NCBI GenBank assembly: GCA_023079485.1
Contig: CM041083.1
Location: forward strand, 157,297,052 to 157,361,051
Source: Archilochus colubris
Lineage: Eukaryota > Chordata > Aves > Apodiformes > Trochilidae
Reading direction: 5' to 3'
Length of the DNA: 64,000 bases
Below are positions 23,680 through 37,052 of this stretch, one piece after another. How positions within the stretch are numbered: position 1 is the first letter of the stretch; the number at the start of each line of letters is the position of its first letter. Both the position numbers and the translations under genes were made by a program. Below the pieces are notes generated by a model. That model had not been told where the DNA came from, ran no database searches, and saw nothing but the letters and a program-made list of their open reading frames with translations.

Positions 23680-26348
23680 GCATCTGACTAATCAAAACAT
23701 TTAGAACTTTTTTGTAAAGCCTTCTATAGGCTAGCTGATTGCAGAGATGAACACCTCAGTGAAAGTACAGAAGGATTTTTCCAAACTCTCATTAAAATTA
23801 TAAATATATTATATCTTACGTATGATAAAGAATATAGGAAATACATATAGGTAAATAATATTAGTAATGAGTTCACAATCATCTCTGAATTCTGAGATCC
23901 CACCAGTTCTCTACTGAGGTGTCATTACTGAAGGAAAGAAATTTACTTTAGAGTTATAAGTAAGATGAAATTCAGATCCAGTTATTTCTGTATCAAACAG
24001 ATATTGTACAGTTCAGAACCAAGTTCAATATAATCCTAAAGCAGCATAGGTGATTAATACTGGAAAACTGTTCATGCAAAAAAATTATAGCTCTGCCTAA
24101 GGAGGATTATACTGTGAGACATTTGTTTTATTTTTATCAATTAACTTAATCTTTGGTTTGAATTTTACACCTTCTGGCATCAAGAAGATGCTTGCTTTAT
24201 TTTGGGGGGATTTTTTTGTGGTTTTTTTTTTTTTCTTTCCTTTAAACAATGGATTATTCTTCCTCAAAAGGGGATTGTCTAGTTCTTTTATTGTTTTATG
24301 TCACACAGGGGAAAAATGCTTTTGAGGCATTACCTCTGAATTTAGCAGGGACGAGAGTTTACTGCTATATAATCATTAGTCAATGCAGTAGCTGAAACCT
24401 TAAACAAAAGAAAACAAACTACAAACAGGCAAGCATCCCCTAAAGGCACATCAGAACACCAGAGAGAGGAAGCATGGATTTCAAACACGGCTGCCCAAGC
24501 ATGTGCTAAATATTGCTGCTCCTGACTTTAAACAGTACACCAAGGAATAAGACATCACCTTCCAGTCTTTGAAACAATCTGGGAAGGAAGAGAAAAAGAA
24601 CTGAAAGACTTTAGCGAATGTACTTTGTTTCTACTCTTTTTTATTTTGAGACTTCATGAAAATTATATATCAAACTAAATAAAATCTCTTAGTATACAAG
24701 AACTCTATCACAAAGCTCTTAGAAAGATATCATTAAACCTCAAATGTCTTCTCTCATGATAACATGCTTCACCATAACAGGCAAACTGCCTGATCCCAGT
24801 GAACTGTCTCAGACAATTACTGCTGATACTGTGGTTGTGAGCCACAAGAAAGCTTCAGAATGATTTTTACCATGGCCATCCAATTCTGTGTATAAACAAT
24901 CGCCAGGGCCACATTTGCTTTAATATGGGTGATCACCAGCCTGGGGTAACTATAAGTACTTGGAAGGAGCTAATTAGTGAACTGTATTTCATCCTGATAT
25001 ATGGCCAAATGCTATACAAATAATAAATACAGTGAAAAGCATCTAATTTATGCTACATGTGAAAAAGGAAGATGGTGTATTAAACACAAATGAGAAACAT
25101 TAAATACATTCTGTTTTCTTAGTTTCTTACTACTGCCATATTAACTATGAATTCAGAATATATTGTCACCATTATTCAAGACAGTGATTGCTTCATTAAA
25201 GTATTTGTCAACCAGAATAAATTGTAGGTCAGTGATTTGAATGCAATCTACATCAGTAATGATCTGAGGCTGGATCCAACCCCCTCTGCAGAATCATTTT
25301 GGCATCTGCTGGGTTTCAAGGAAGAGTCGAAAGCACACCATCTGATAATTGTTCAGTGGTCTATATGGCATGAGGTCCTCTATAAAGATAGTTGTCCTGC
25401 ATGCAAAAGCTTTAATCTGTAAGTAATTGAGTGAAAAAATGATTCTGTCACACTCCATCTACCCGAGAGAACTGCCCAGCCATTGAGGGATGCTAGGCTG
25501 GGGAAGCTGTTCTGATAGCAGAAGTTTAAAGGCTTTCTGAGCACAAGACTCCAGAACTTCTGCTTTTGTTTGCAAGACTGAAAGTCACCAGTTGTTTATC
25601 AGCAATGGCAAGGCAGTTTTCAGGAATCACTGGGAAAATGGGAAAGACAGACAGCACTGTCAGATGGGAGTCAGATGCAGAACAATAAACTGATCCCAGG
25701 ATAAATTATGATAAAAGATGTTGAGAAATAAAATGTCACAGAAAAGGAAGAGATTTTCAAAAAGAATACATATCAGTTGTATCTTTAGCAAGAGTATTCC
25801 TCTATTTGGGCTTCAGCTGTTTGGTATTTTGCGAAAATATTTAAGGGAAAATAGAAACTGGATGAGGTTTTCCCCAGGAAGAGCTCTATAAAACAAGATA
25901 GAGTTAAGGAAATTATTGAGACTTTTGCTATATTTTATTCTCCAGACTGATTCTTCCCAAAGAAAGCATGAGCTCATGGAATGGTCTCCAGACTCACCTT
26001 CAAAAGGCACAGCCACACAAAATCAACAAAAAGCAACTTGGAAAAAGATTTCTTGCCAGTGTCACAGCTCTATCACTGAGTGGGAACTGCCATGCCAGGA
26101 CCTCTTTTCTATCATTGCCTCTGGAACCCCCATCAAGCTGAACTTGTCTGGTACTTGCAACAGCTTCAGTGTTTCAGTGGGAGAGGAGAGCAAAAGGCAA
26201 AGAAGAGTCTGTTTCTTTTGCACTTAAAATTCATATGATTATCAGAGTCTCCTTCATCAGATAATGAAAGAAAGGGTCTGTCCAACCTACAAGATAGCTG
26301 ACAACCCGTCCAGCACTAATGAAGGTCAAGTGCTTCTTTGTATGGTTA
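23680..26348. other. Unique AT-rich sequence, no gene recognised
   Basis: About 2.7 kb with no recognised gene or transposon. A T-rich run with a G6 block lies near 24203-24235. The 103-codon plus-strand frame at 25916-26227 has no recognisable domain and its composition follows the local DNA. Confidence 0.55.
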
Positions 26349-26744
26349 CATCAGCCTGAAGAAGAGGCGGCTCAGAGGAGACCTCATCACTCTCTACAAC
26401 TCCCTGAAAGGAGGTTGTAGCCAGGTGGGGGTTGGTCTCTTTTCCCAGGCAACTCTCAGCAAGACAAGAGGGCATGGTCTGAAGTTGTGCTGGGGGAGGT
26501 TTAGGTTGGACATTAGAAAGAATTAGAAAGAATTTCTTTACCGGGAGGGTGATCAAGTATTGGGATGGGCTACCCCAGGAAGTAGTGGATTCTCCATCCC
26601 TGGAGATATTTAAAAAGAGACTGGATGTGGCACTCAGTGCCATGGTCTGGTAACTGCAGCAGTAGTGGATCAAGGGTTGGACTTGATGATCTCAGAGGTC
26701 CCTTCCAACCCAGCCAGTTCTATGATTCTATGATTCTATGATCA
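26349..26744 (+). mobile_element. CR1 LINE fragment, plus strand, 3' end
   Basis: About 400 bp of CR1 in plus orientation begins at the [26 protein letters not shown] region. It ends in the 3' block GGTTGGACTTGATGATCTCAGAGG with about three CTATGATT tail units. It is very close in sequence to the copy at 57.0 kb. It differs by a 10-bp tandem duplication (ATTAGAAAGA repeated near 26510-26531) that the other copy lacks. It is 5' truncated, as usual for CR1. Confidence 0.95.
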
Positions 26745-27705
26745 CAATACAAAATTTAAGTGTAAACTAGGTGTTGTTAAAAATCTTTGAGAAACCGTGC
26801 TTTTCAAAAGTATTTTGAAAGCTTTCATTTGCTGGAAATGTCTCGAGGTTGATACAAACCACATGCTACACTAGAGTACTTGGAAAACAGACTTTTTATC
26901 GTATAATGATGTGGAATGAGAGATATTTCATCTTTCATACATTTATTTGACAATGATAAATTTAATTCATTCTATCACATTGAATGATACATTTATATTC
27001 AGTATGTAGTTTAAAATTTCATAAATGATTAAAGTCCTTGCAGTTTTAATTATAATATGAAGAGAGCAGCTAGAACTTATTTGCAGAGAATAATGTGCAA
27101 GTCAATAAATTTGGTTAGTACTCCTGACAACAGATAAATGATGACTTTAGTTGCCTGACTACCTGCGGAAGACAGCTAGATAACAAGAGTCCTTGTGTTC
27201 CTCTTCCAGCAGAACAAAGCAGGATTTCCTTTCACTTCCCAAGTGCAACCACCTCATTTCAGCAACTGGTAGCAAAGGATTTACAGAGCTTTAAAAGTTT
27301 TCCTGTACTTCCTGTGCTAATGGAAAATGTTGCCTTGCCAAACAGAGCATTGCAGACAGCTATCATCCACCGAGTAGTGAACTGTCATTTACCCCACCCT
27401 GGTACAGAAGAAGAAGAAGAAGATTCACACTGGGAGAATCAATAAAGGTTCTGAATATGCAAGGCAAGCAGCTTTTTCCCTAGTCAAGCACTATGCAGGC
27501 AATAGTTTGGTTTTTTTCACCCTTACCTCCCTGTTGTTTGAACCACAGAGACCAACCCTAACTAATTCAGCTTCACTAAAGGCCTGACAAAAAGCCTAAT
27601 GGAAAGATTCCACTGACTCCTTTTGGCTTTGGATGAGACTCAATACCAGTGAACCAATGTTCACCAATGTGAACCAATACCAGTAGCACACAAGTCAGAC
27701 ATAAA
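26745..27705. other. Unique sequence with a short GAA repeat
   Basis: Nearly 1 kb with no gene recognised. A perfect GAA microsatellite of about five to six units lies at 27407-27423. Near 27645-27680 a short ACCAATGT/GAACCAAT unit is repeated imperfectly. Confidence 0.55.
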
Positions 27706-27822
27706 TCATAGAATCATAGAATGGTTTGGGTTGGAAGGGACCTTATAGCTGTCTAGTTCCACCCCCCAACATGGCCAGGGACGCTTCCAACCAAGCCGGG
27801 TTGCTCAAAGTCCCACCCATTC
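27706..27822 (-). mobile_element. CR1 LINE 3' end fragment, minus strand
   Basis: About 115 bp of the extreme CR1 3' end. Two tail units (TCATAGAA on the plus strand) are followed by the typical TTTGGGTTGGAAGGGACC block and the GGTTGCTCAAAG landmark. Homology stops near 27822. This is a severely 5'-truncated insertion. Confidence 0.93.
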
Positions 27823-30800
27823 TCTTCTCTGTACTTTGGCTCAGGTTTCACAAAGGTATCAGAAGAAACTTCGGATAAATTCACTCAGCTGAACATATGC
27901 TCCTCTGACCCATGCAGAGTCATTGAAAAAAATATGTTGTGGCATTAGCCTTCACTCAGTTTTCTTCCTGCTGCTCACAACGTCGAATGCAGAAAATTTT
28001 AATTTATGCTGCTTATGAGGTTTTTTGACCCAAGAAACTTGCACAAAGCCATGATACTCAAGATGTTTATTTTTAGGAAAAATACAAATTAAAAATTAGA
28101 ACTCTTTCAAGCTGGAAGCAGTATAAAAACTAAGCAAAGTGTTATTTTTTTTACTTTATTCCTAATTAAAAGAAAAGGGGAAAGAAAAAAGAAAGCAAAC
28201 AAAAAAAAAACCCCACAGCTGAAGCAATTTTGATCAAATTTTGTTGAAAGATAAGAAAAGTGCCTCCAGGCAGAAGAGTCATATGCCAAAGTATAGCCCA
28301 AAGCAGGCCAGAAAATCTTCTGGAAAAGAGGGCATATAATGGCAAGAATGACAGACCTTTAACTGTAGTAGTGCTGCTGGGTGCCACTGTAATGAACTGA
28401 AACCTAAAATCTCCTAGGGTTAATAAGACACCTGTCCTGAAACTAGCAGTCATATTGGTTTTCCAAACCTGCCACAATACTTAAAGTCTTGATGAAGTTC
28501 TTACTCTGCCAAAGGAACTTACTAACAAAGCCACTGAGTCAATTTAACCTAGTGAAACTGGACCCTGTAGACTGGGTTATCAGAGTTTTGTGTTGAGATA
28601 ATTACAGCACTAAAGAGAGCATATGGGCTGTCAAGGCTGGCACATGGCCTGCGCCAGCTGTTACCTGGGTGCTTTGGAAAATCTACTGAACAGCATTTTG
28701 GACACAGAACAGCTATATGTAAGTTTTCCAAGACATCTAGTGGGAGATCCTCATAATAAATTCATTTTTTATATGGGAGAGGATTACACCCGATAACATG
28801 ACTGCAAGAAGTATAACCTTAAACTTCAAAAGAGAAATACCAGAGGAAAACAATCCTGCATGAAAGCAAAGTGTACCAATAGCAAGGAGGTGAGGAAATA
28901 GGTGAGGAAACACCAAATCACCTCTTACAAAGAGTAAGCTACCCAGGGAACTAGCTATTGTATATCTGAATTTAAAAACAATACTTAAATACATTGATTT
29001 AAAAGCTTTTTTTGGAAACATGTCTCTGAGTCAATGAGATTTGTCCTATGATTCCTGGTATTGCTACTCCATGAAAAATGTCTTCCAAATGCAGTGTCAT
29101 AGCTCCTCAATGACCATTACTAACAGCAATTATTATTGATGAGTTATGATGCTCTTACAAGGCCTGCCTCCATGAGGTAATATTACCAAGGAAAACTTTT
29201 CAAATAGCATACATCCAGTAAGCTAGAGAATATATGTAAAAAGGAGTAAAACAGTATCATGCCCATACAGAGTGCAACAACTCTAAGAACATGTACCAAA
29301 AATCAACAATGTCAAGGACTGGAAATTGTGATTTTTGCATCTGGGTGGATTATAGTAAAAAAACAGCCACTTTAACTGAGTAAACTTGATTAACCAAACT
29401 GCATTTCCTAAGATGCAAGGTCATTCTAAGTAAGCCTTCAGCATATCAGTCTGTCACCTGAAAGAATGATTTGGAGAAATGAAGACTGACAGGTCATGGG
29501 GGAGCCAGTGCTTAATTTCCAAAAGCTGACCAGATGCATCAGTTTTGAAAGCTGAAGTGTTTGCCATAACCATAGGTGGGATTAGTGGCACTGCTACAGC
29601 TCTGAAAACTGCCTGCAAGATCCTGAATCTTAGTTTCTCAAAGGGAGTCAAACTTGGAAAGCTGAGGTAATGAAGACCCAGCTTCAGTTTCAAGTCACCT
29701 TATCATTTGAAAACACAGATTCATTATTCTGACATCATTGCATTCATCGACCTAATACAAATATATCATCATTTCACATAGTTCAATTTCATATCTTCAT
29801 GAAACTCTTTAGAAATTAATGGATGGAAAACTTAAGATTTACTATCCCTTTGAATGTGCCATTTCAGTAGGAACATATAAGCTAACATATTTCCTCCTTT
29901 TCTGACTCAAAAATTTATTAACATCATTACTTGCAAAGAAATGTTTGGAATAAGTAGATTCAATTAATAATTTTCTGCATGCTGAAATTCTTAACTTACC
30001 TTTGCTGATCTGCATCTATTTGAAAGCATTAGAAAGGTAAAGAAAAGCTCAAGATCTAACAATTTTGGTAGCATACTTTTTTCAAAGAAAAATCTGTAGG
30101 TTTTAGTGCTAAATCCCCTATTTGATTGAAAAGGAGAGTATTTTGGAGTTGAAAAATTCAGTTATTAGATTTAAATTTTTTAAACCCTATCCCTTAAAAA
30201 CATTTAGGGAGTCCAGCTGTATTGCATCAAAGTAAGGGCATTACCACATTATATTTTGCAAGCTTTAGCAAATAGAAAACCCCCCAGAAGAATCTTAATT
30301 CTTATCTATGGAAAACATTAAACTGCTAAGCGCTAACGACTGGAATTAGTCCTTAAATCTCTAATGAGAATAATAAAACATGAGTGCAGTTTGTGCTGTA
30401 ACTTGATAAGGCCTGAATTTACTTGCTGTTAGTAAAAGTTCCTGATCCAGCAGTATGGCATTTTACTCCCTGAGGTACAGGAAACAATATCTGTCCTTTA
30501 GGAGCATCCTCTGTGGTAAGCACTTCTTATCAGGGCTATCAGAGGACTAAGATAGCAGTGTAATATCTAGTAGCAGCAACTTTATGAGCAGATCCATTAC
30601 TGATTTAAATCAATCTAAAGCAGGTAGTTCTGCTTAACCCATTCAGAACAAAGATGACCTCCTCACAAAAAAGTGTCTCCCGAAAGTAATGCAAACTATT
30701 TCTGTGCTATTAGATCTGATACACATTGAATCTGAGCAACAGCAGCAGCAGAAGTGAGCAGGAAACACCACCATGGTGTAAGTCTCCCTGCCACCCCCCC

Positions 30801-33800
30801 AAAAAAAAAAAATGTTCCTTATGCTAAAAGCTTGTTATGCTTGCAAAGATTATGTACTTTGCAATAGTAAAATAAAATATTCTTGAAAATACTGATTTGA
30901 ACTGAACTAGGACATCAGACGCAGGAGGAATTTAACTGAACCTGTCTAAAATCAGCTTGCTGTCAATTTGTCTGAAAATCTATTTTTTTTAGAGAAGTTA
31001 ATATCTAAATACTATTCACAGAAGTTTTCTGACAAAACAGTTATTAGAAGACAGTCTCACATTTTATTTGTTTATGAAAATATTTTTCTTCTTTGCAATA
31101 GAAAATGTAATTGTAACTTTTCTTAAACTTCCAAAAGTAAAATGGAAATATTCTTATCAGTCAGCAGTTTATCAAGCCATAGGTGTTTAAATTCTTCATG
31201 ATTTCATTTATTTTATATCAATTTATATTCCTTCCCAAGTTTAAATAAAAAAGTCACTAAAAGGATAATTTATAGTTTTTCGTGCAAAGTAGGAAGCAAG
31301 GGGTTTAAATACAGTTTTAAAATATTGCAAATGCAATTTATTTAAATTATTATTTGCTAATTTTGCCAGTAATTAGATAACAGAGGTCTCTGAGCATGAC
31401 TTTTTGATTAGTTTTCCGAAAGACAAAAAACCCTACTGCACTCAGTTTGACACAGCTGTGCAATGTCAGCCAGCTCCTGGCCAGGAGAGACTCCTCAGAA
31501 CAACACAGCACTTTGAGAGAAGAGTGCATAAACAATATAGACTGATGGTACCCTCTCACTGCTAACTTCAGCTCAAGCTTTTGTACTAAATGGTTACCTC
31601 CATAATTATCTTGGGCCTGATCCTGCTCTTTCCAAAGTCAGTATGAGTTAAATTATTGATTGCAGCAGTCAGTCCCTCGTGTCTTTGGAGTTAATGGGAT
31701 CAAAGTGACACATAATCAGCATGCGTAATTTGAGGATCTCTAACTTCTTGAATTCCCTTGTGACTTATTTTGAAGGCATTGCCTTCATTTCTGAGCTATT
31801 CATCTCAATAATAATAAAAAAGCTGTGCAGATTCTAGTAAACAAGCAGTTTATTTCTTGTCTCAAAGAGAAATTTTCTCAGAGCTCATTTAGAGCCTGAC
31901 CTTGTAATCCTTCCATAACTCCTCCTTGGTCACCCAAACTATGCATGTGGTTTCCCACCATCCACCTAAACCCATTCCTCTACCAGAAGTCAAGAAAAAT
32001 CTAGGATACAGTAAACATGCACAAAGAGTCAGCATTTTCGGTTTTGTCTTCTTCACAAAGGCTCACAGACCAAATAAAAATTCTTTCCCACTTGAACTGT
32101 TTTAATTAGTGTAATTTAGTATTCTCCACAAATGTAGAAGTTTACTTTGTGAGATTCTTTGACTTAAACATTTCCTATTAAACTCTGTAATTTTTGTTCA
32201 GTAAGTTCTTTCACAGTACTTTATGCAAACGTGAACTCTTTGAGATAACCAAATCAGCATGAATTTTGTATTAGAAATATATTGCAGCATTAATAAAACA
32301 AAACAGTGTATTTTCTTAAGATAATATAGTTTAAAGAAATAGGTTTCTTTTTCTAGGTTCATACCACACAGGTGACAATCTATTTATTTACTTCTGCCTT
32401 TACTGGTAGCTATATATTTCTTATTAGGGAATAGATTTGATCCTCCAAACTATTTTGCTTGAGAAAATATCCAAGTGCTCAAGGGAGAGATGGCACCTAA
32501 AAATATGCTGCTGAACTTCTCTCTATGAAACTGGAAGCTGTTCTGTAACTTGATAAATTTCTTGCATCTGTTTTCTGGCCGATGTGGAAGAGAAATATCC
32601 AAATAGGCAGAGATATTTTCAGTTGTTCAGAAAAAGATGAAATTAAAAAGCTTTACCTTCAGCACCTTTTAAAAAACATCTTAAAAAGAGAAAAATTCCT
32701 TTTTTCTTTTTTCTGATACAGGAATAGAATTTATGCACTTTATATCACATAGGGCTTTAACACTTGCAAAGTTCCCATCAAAATGAAAGCTAAAACCAGG
32801 CCCAGAGCAATGGAGTAGAGTTTTTAAGAGTATGTCAAATTCTCTTCAATAGACATTTTTTTAATAAAATATGAAATCCTGAAGCAGACAGCAAAGAATT
32901 GTACTGAGGGTAAATCTTTCATTTAGACATAAACTTAAAGAATCCACATCCCTGAATCTTAAGAACCCCACGAATATTGTTTTCTAATTGCCATGGGATG
33001 TATATGCCTGTAGTATGAATGAGTCTCACATGTCAGTTTTGGCAAAAGTTCCTCTAAATTTCTTAAACACACTGTCAGTGGGTAGATCTGCAGATGTACA
33101 GGGAACAGTAGTATTTGCACATACTTTTTTGTTTCAGGCTGTGAATGTAATCCTACATTTCAAGGTTACAAAGCAGAAGGAAGGCATTATCATTGTTTTT
33201 TCAGTCTGATTGTCCCATTTAGGTGATGTACATACTCTGGGCAAATTAATTGCTTTGCATTTTCTTTATTAACTGAGATTAGGAAAGGCAGTAAAATACT
33301 ATATCAAAGCATTATGGAGAAAACAATTGGAATCAATCTTTCTAGTTTGTCGCAGACAGCACTTATTTAAATCTAAAATATGTTCTTTGCTGTCCTTGGT
33401 CTATTCTAGTAGATAATAGCTTGTACCAAATATAGGGCTACAAATTCCTCTCTTTATGCTTTTTCAGCATAAAACCCAGAGACAATAAATAAAAAAATAG
33501 GTATTTCAAACTTCTATTAATAGAGGAGCAACATAAAAATCGTCCAAAACAAACCCGAAGTCTGTTAGATCTCTGCTTCTTAAGCTAGCAGGATTTTATT
33601 TCCATTTTTAAAAATCCTTAGGTGCATTATTTCTACAGGGCTACTGCCAGAATTAACCATATGCCCCATCATTCAGACATTCATTTTGGGGGCAAACCCT
33701 GCGATAACAAGAAATCTAAAAGGGCCTTGTGAAGAGGAAAATCTAAATTGTTAAGTTACACAGAGCATTATGACCCTGTAAATAAGGCAGCAGCACGCCA

Positions 33801-35544
33801 CACTCCTCATTCAGACAATTATGCAAGAAAAGCATCGCCCGACTGCAATTCCTTAGGCTCAGAAAGGAATTTAAAATAGACCTGCTTTTTGGTATCCCAC
33901 CCTGCCTCCTCAGCTTTGGAAAGTTTAGCATCTGAAACACTACAAGACCATTGCCTGCTCAGTATTATTTTTTAACCAAAGCAACACTGAATCTCCCACA
34001 TAGGAAGGCAGATAAGCAACAATACAGTGCAGGCTCCAAGTTAAATCTGGTTCAGCCAGCGTAATAATGATGTCATTAAGGCTCGGAGCTGAATGGGAAT
34101 CAGACAGTACTCTAGTACAGCTGCAGACATAAATCTGAAAGAACTTTTTTGGCTACATTCTCAGACTTACCTTGAAAGATATTTAGGAGCTCCAGCAATG
34201 TGAGTTGAAAGAAATGTTCTCACAGGAGGTTTGCAGACTGAAGAACCTATGTAGGCCTTATAGGCACTTTCTTCTGTGGCACAGGAAGGAACATTTTGTT
34301 AAATGAATAAACTAAGAGAAATAATTTCAGAAGAAGTGCAAACCAGAAAACAAATAAACCTTAATACTACCACAAATAAATGAGACTAAGGCAATTGTGG
34401 GACTGCTCAAAGCCTTTTTGCCTTGCTGAATGAAAGCAATCCCTAAGACTGAATGGGTAATGAGATCCTGGCTCCTGAGATTTTAGCTTTCTTAATCATG
34501 TTCATAATTAATTCAAGAACATTGATAATTTCATTACATTCTTTTTGTCTTATCAATAAATGATGTGCCTGCACTTTTGGTCCTGTGTACAGGGAGAAAG
34601 GAGATGCTTTGGGTAATATTGCACCAGGAATAGTGTATGTATATATGTATATATACACATATATTATCTATATGACTCAAAATAGGGATGTGGTAGTTAT
34701 TATCTTTAACCAGGCCTCTATTATCAGAATATGATGGCAAGAAGTTACAAATAATTAATAAGCTTTTTATGCAGAAATGCAAAACCCTTTAAAGAAAAAT
34801 ATGCTGCAAACAGAATTCCTGTCTGAAAGATAAGTACCTAGAATAAAATATATTTTCAGAGATATTTAAAAATTGAGTTTACATGAACTCAAACTACAAA
34901 TGCATTTTTGAATCATCTCTAGATCCTATTTTAAAAATAGCAATTTTTTTTTTAAACCAGCAACTTTAGCTCCTCTTTCTCTTTGAAGAGATATGCCCTT
35001 CTGTTTGTCCTTCCAAACACATTTCCAGTATCAGTTTACATTTAACACCAAGCTGTACTCACTCACACACTGAGTTGAAGCTGTCTGGGGCTTTTTACCT
35101 TTTTTTTATTTTTTTATTTTTCAAATGAAGACTGAAAGCTCTCTCTTTATCTATCAGTCAAAGGGGAAGCACCCCTTTAGGTTTTACCACTTGCACTATG
35201 TAATCTTCACCAAAGCAACAAATCTGTTTTGCTCCCTTTTTGTTGTTGTTTCAGTTATCGTCAGCTTTAGGCAGCAGACTGTAACAGCAAAAGTTTCTCA
35301 CCAGAGACAAATACTGATGTGTTATTTGCTTTCACTTGAACTTTATTTCATTTTGACACCAGTGAAATCATCTGTGGAGTAAGTGGCTTGTGATCTGTGG
35401 AGCAAGAGAATGCCCCATAAATGGATCCAAAAATATTTAATGAACAGCTGTAACAACCTTAAGAACACAAGCTACAATTAGAAAAAGTCTACCACACTGT
35501 GGCTATCACTGCTTTTCAGCTGGCTATATTTCCATGTTTTTCAG
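27823..35544. other. Long unique stretch, no gene recognised
   Basis: About 7.7 kb, the longest stretch of the window without a recognised transposon after the first 10 kb. It is AT-rich. Small simple repeats only: a CAG run at 30738-30752, a C7-A12 run near 30793-30811 and a TA-type repeat at 34633-34674. The segments at about 30310-30530 and 33980-34200 have mixed composition with clustered TAAT and GATA-like cores and look less decayed than their surroundings. That is only a visual impression and no exon is apparent. Confidence 0.5.
34633..34674. repeat. TA/TATG microsatellite
   Basis: A short, alternating purine-pyrimidine stretch of TATG, TATA and CACA units. It is imperfect and about 40 bp long. 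Confidence 0.8.
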
Positions 35545-35780
35545 TATGGACTTAAGTTTTGCCAGGGGAGGTTTAGGTTAGATATTAGGAAAAAAATCTT
35601 TACAGAGAGGGTGATCAGGTATTGGAATGGGCTGCCCAGGGAGGTGGTGGATTCTCCATCCCTGGAGGTTTCTAAAAAGAGACTGGATGTGGCACTCAGT
35701 GCCATGGTCTGGTAACCACAGTGGTACTGGATCAAGGGTTGGACTTGATGATCTCAGATGATTCTATGATTCTGTGATTT
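35545..35780 (+). mobile_element. CR1 LINE 3' fragment, plus strand, with internal 3' deletion
   Basis: About 235 bp of the same subfamily as the copies at 16.4, 26.4 and 57.0 kb, in plus orientation. The body matches closely through GGTTGGACTTGATGATCTCAGA. The next roughly 20 to 25 bases (the GGTCCCTTCCAACC block) are missing, and the sequence jumps straight to the GATTCTATGATTCTGTGATT tail. The deletion removes the most conserved part of the CR1 3' end and must have followed insertion, or reflects slippage between similar short words. Confidence 0.92.
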
Positions 35781-36534
35781 TAAAAGAAATAAACCCAGAC
35801 ATTTGCTTCTTAAAACCAAGTTAAATGTCAACTTAAGGACAAATATGTGCCCCACCAAATGTTCTCTTTTTCTGTTCCAATGACACCAGCTTCATGAATT
35901 TGTTACTCTACTGGAAGCCTACCTGGTCCAACCAATCCCAGAGTTGGCTTTTAGCCAGCACAGCATATGAGAGGTCAGTTACATACTAAATATCCGCCTA
36001 TACAGAAAGCTCCTTGATGCAGGTGTGAATGAAGCTGTTCTATTCTGAACATACTTATCAGGGCTGGGGGGGAGGAAGCCTGAATTTCATGTATGGGTAA
36101 TGTTTTGAGGTGATAAATAACCAAATATGTACTGCTTATATGGCTGAAAAAAAAGATGCCAAGGAGCAATTCCTTATCCAAGTTCAAATGGCTCCAACTG
36201 ACTCCAGCCCACAGTGCCTATAGTGGATGTCTTCAAACATGTGTCTGTGGAGAACTTGCCCAAGGAGCCCATAATATATCTAAGAGAACAAGTTATCTTT
36301 AGGAACATTCAGTGGGGTGGACAAGTTGGCTGCCACACTCATGATGATGAAGTCTTCACTTATTTTTTATGCCTTTGAAGGTCAAGATACCCAGAGGTGT
36401 CAAACCCCCTGATGTCAAAGAAACAGAGTAACCCCGCCATTTAAATAGCTGAGGAGATCTATCAAGTGGTTTGATTTTGTCACCAGGATGCTAAAAGGAT
36501 GAAAGAGACAGCATAAAGGATCTACTGCAATATA
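35781..36534. other. Unique sequence between CR1 copies
   Basis: About 750 bp with no recognised gene or transposon. Confidence 0.5.
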
Positions 36535-37052
36535 AACTCCGCTCTTGTGGGATGCTGTGTGCAGCTCTGGAGCCCCTAGCACAGGAAGGGCTTGGAGTTC
36601 TTGGAGTCCAGAGGCAGGCCACAAAGATGATCCAAGAGCTGGAGCACCTTTTCCATGTGGACAGGATGAGAAAGATGGGTTTGTTCAGTCTGGAGAAGAG
36701 AAGGCTCCAAGGAGGCCTAGTAGAAGCCTTCCAGTACCTAAAGTGGGGCAACAGGAAAGCTGGGGAAGGATTTTTTACAAGTGCATGTAGTGATAGGATG
36801 AAGATTAATGGTTTTAAGATGGAATGAGGTAGATTTAGGTTAGACATTAAGAACAAATTCTCCATAATGAGGGTGGTAAGATGCTGGAACAAGTTGCCCT
36901 GGGAGGTTATAGATGCATCATCCCTGGAGGTGTTCAAGGCCAGGCTGGATGGGATTTTGAGCAACCTGGTCTTGTGGGAGGTGTCTCTGCCCATGCAGGG
37001 GGGTTGGAACTAAATTATCTTTAAGGTCTCTTTCAACCAAAATCATTCTATT
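36535..37052 (+). mobile_element. CR1 LINE fragment, plus strand, GAGCAACCTGGTC subfamily
   Basis: About 520 bp in plus orientation, starting in the ORF2 region that encodes the LWSSGAPSTG-like segment and ending at the 3' block near 37050 with a single degraded tail unit. It carries GAGCAACCTGGTCTTGTGGG and CTGCCCATGCAGGGG. It therefore belongs to a different subfamily from the GATCTCAGAGG copies. Frames are broken between about 36545 and 36830, and the copy is moderately old. Confidence 0.93.

Noticed and set aside
23330..23704. Two plus-strand frames of Pro-Ser-Phe-Leu repeats
   Set aside because: Product of the CCTT microsatellite; a 4-bp unit gives an open 4-residue repeat in all frames that lack stops.
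31612..31710. Possible palindromic ancient transposon (CCTGATCCTGCTC ... TTAATGGGATCA)
   Set aside because: The two ends resemble an old amniote inverted-repeat element only loosely; the arms do not pair well and the match is from memory.
36491..36994. 167-codon minus-strand frame
   Set aside because: Antisense to the plus-strand CR1 at 36535-37052.
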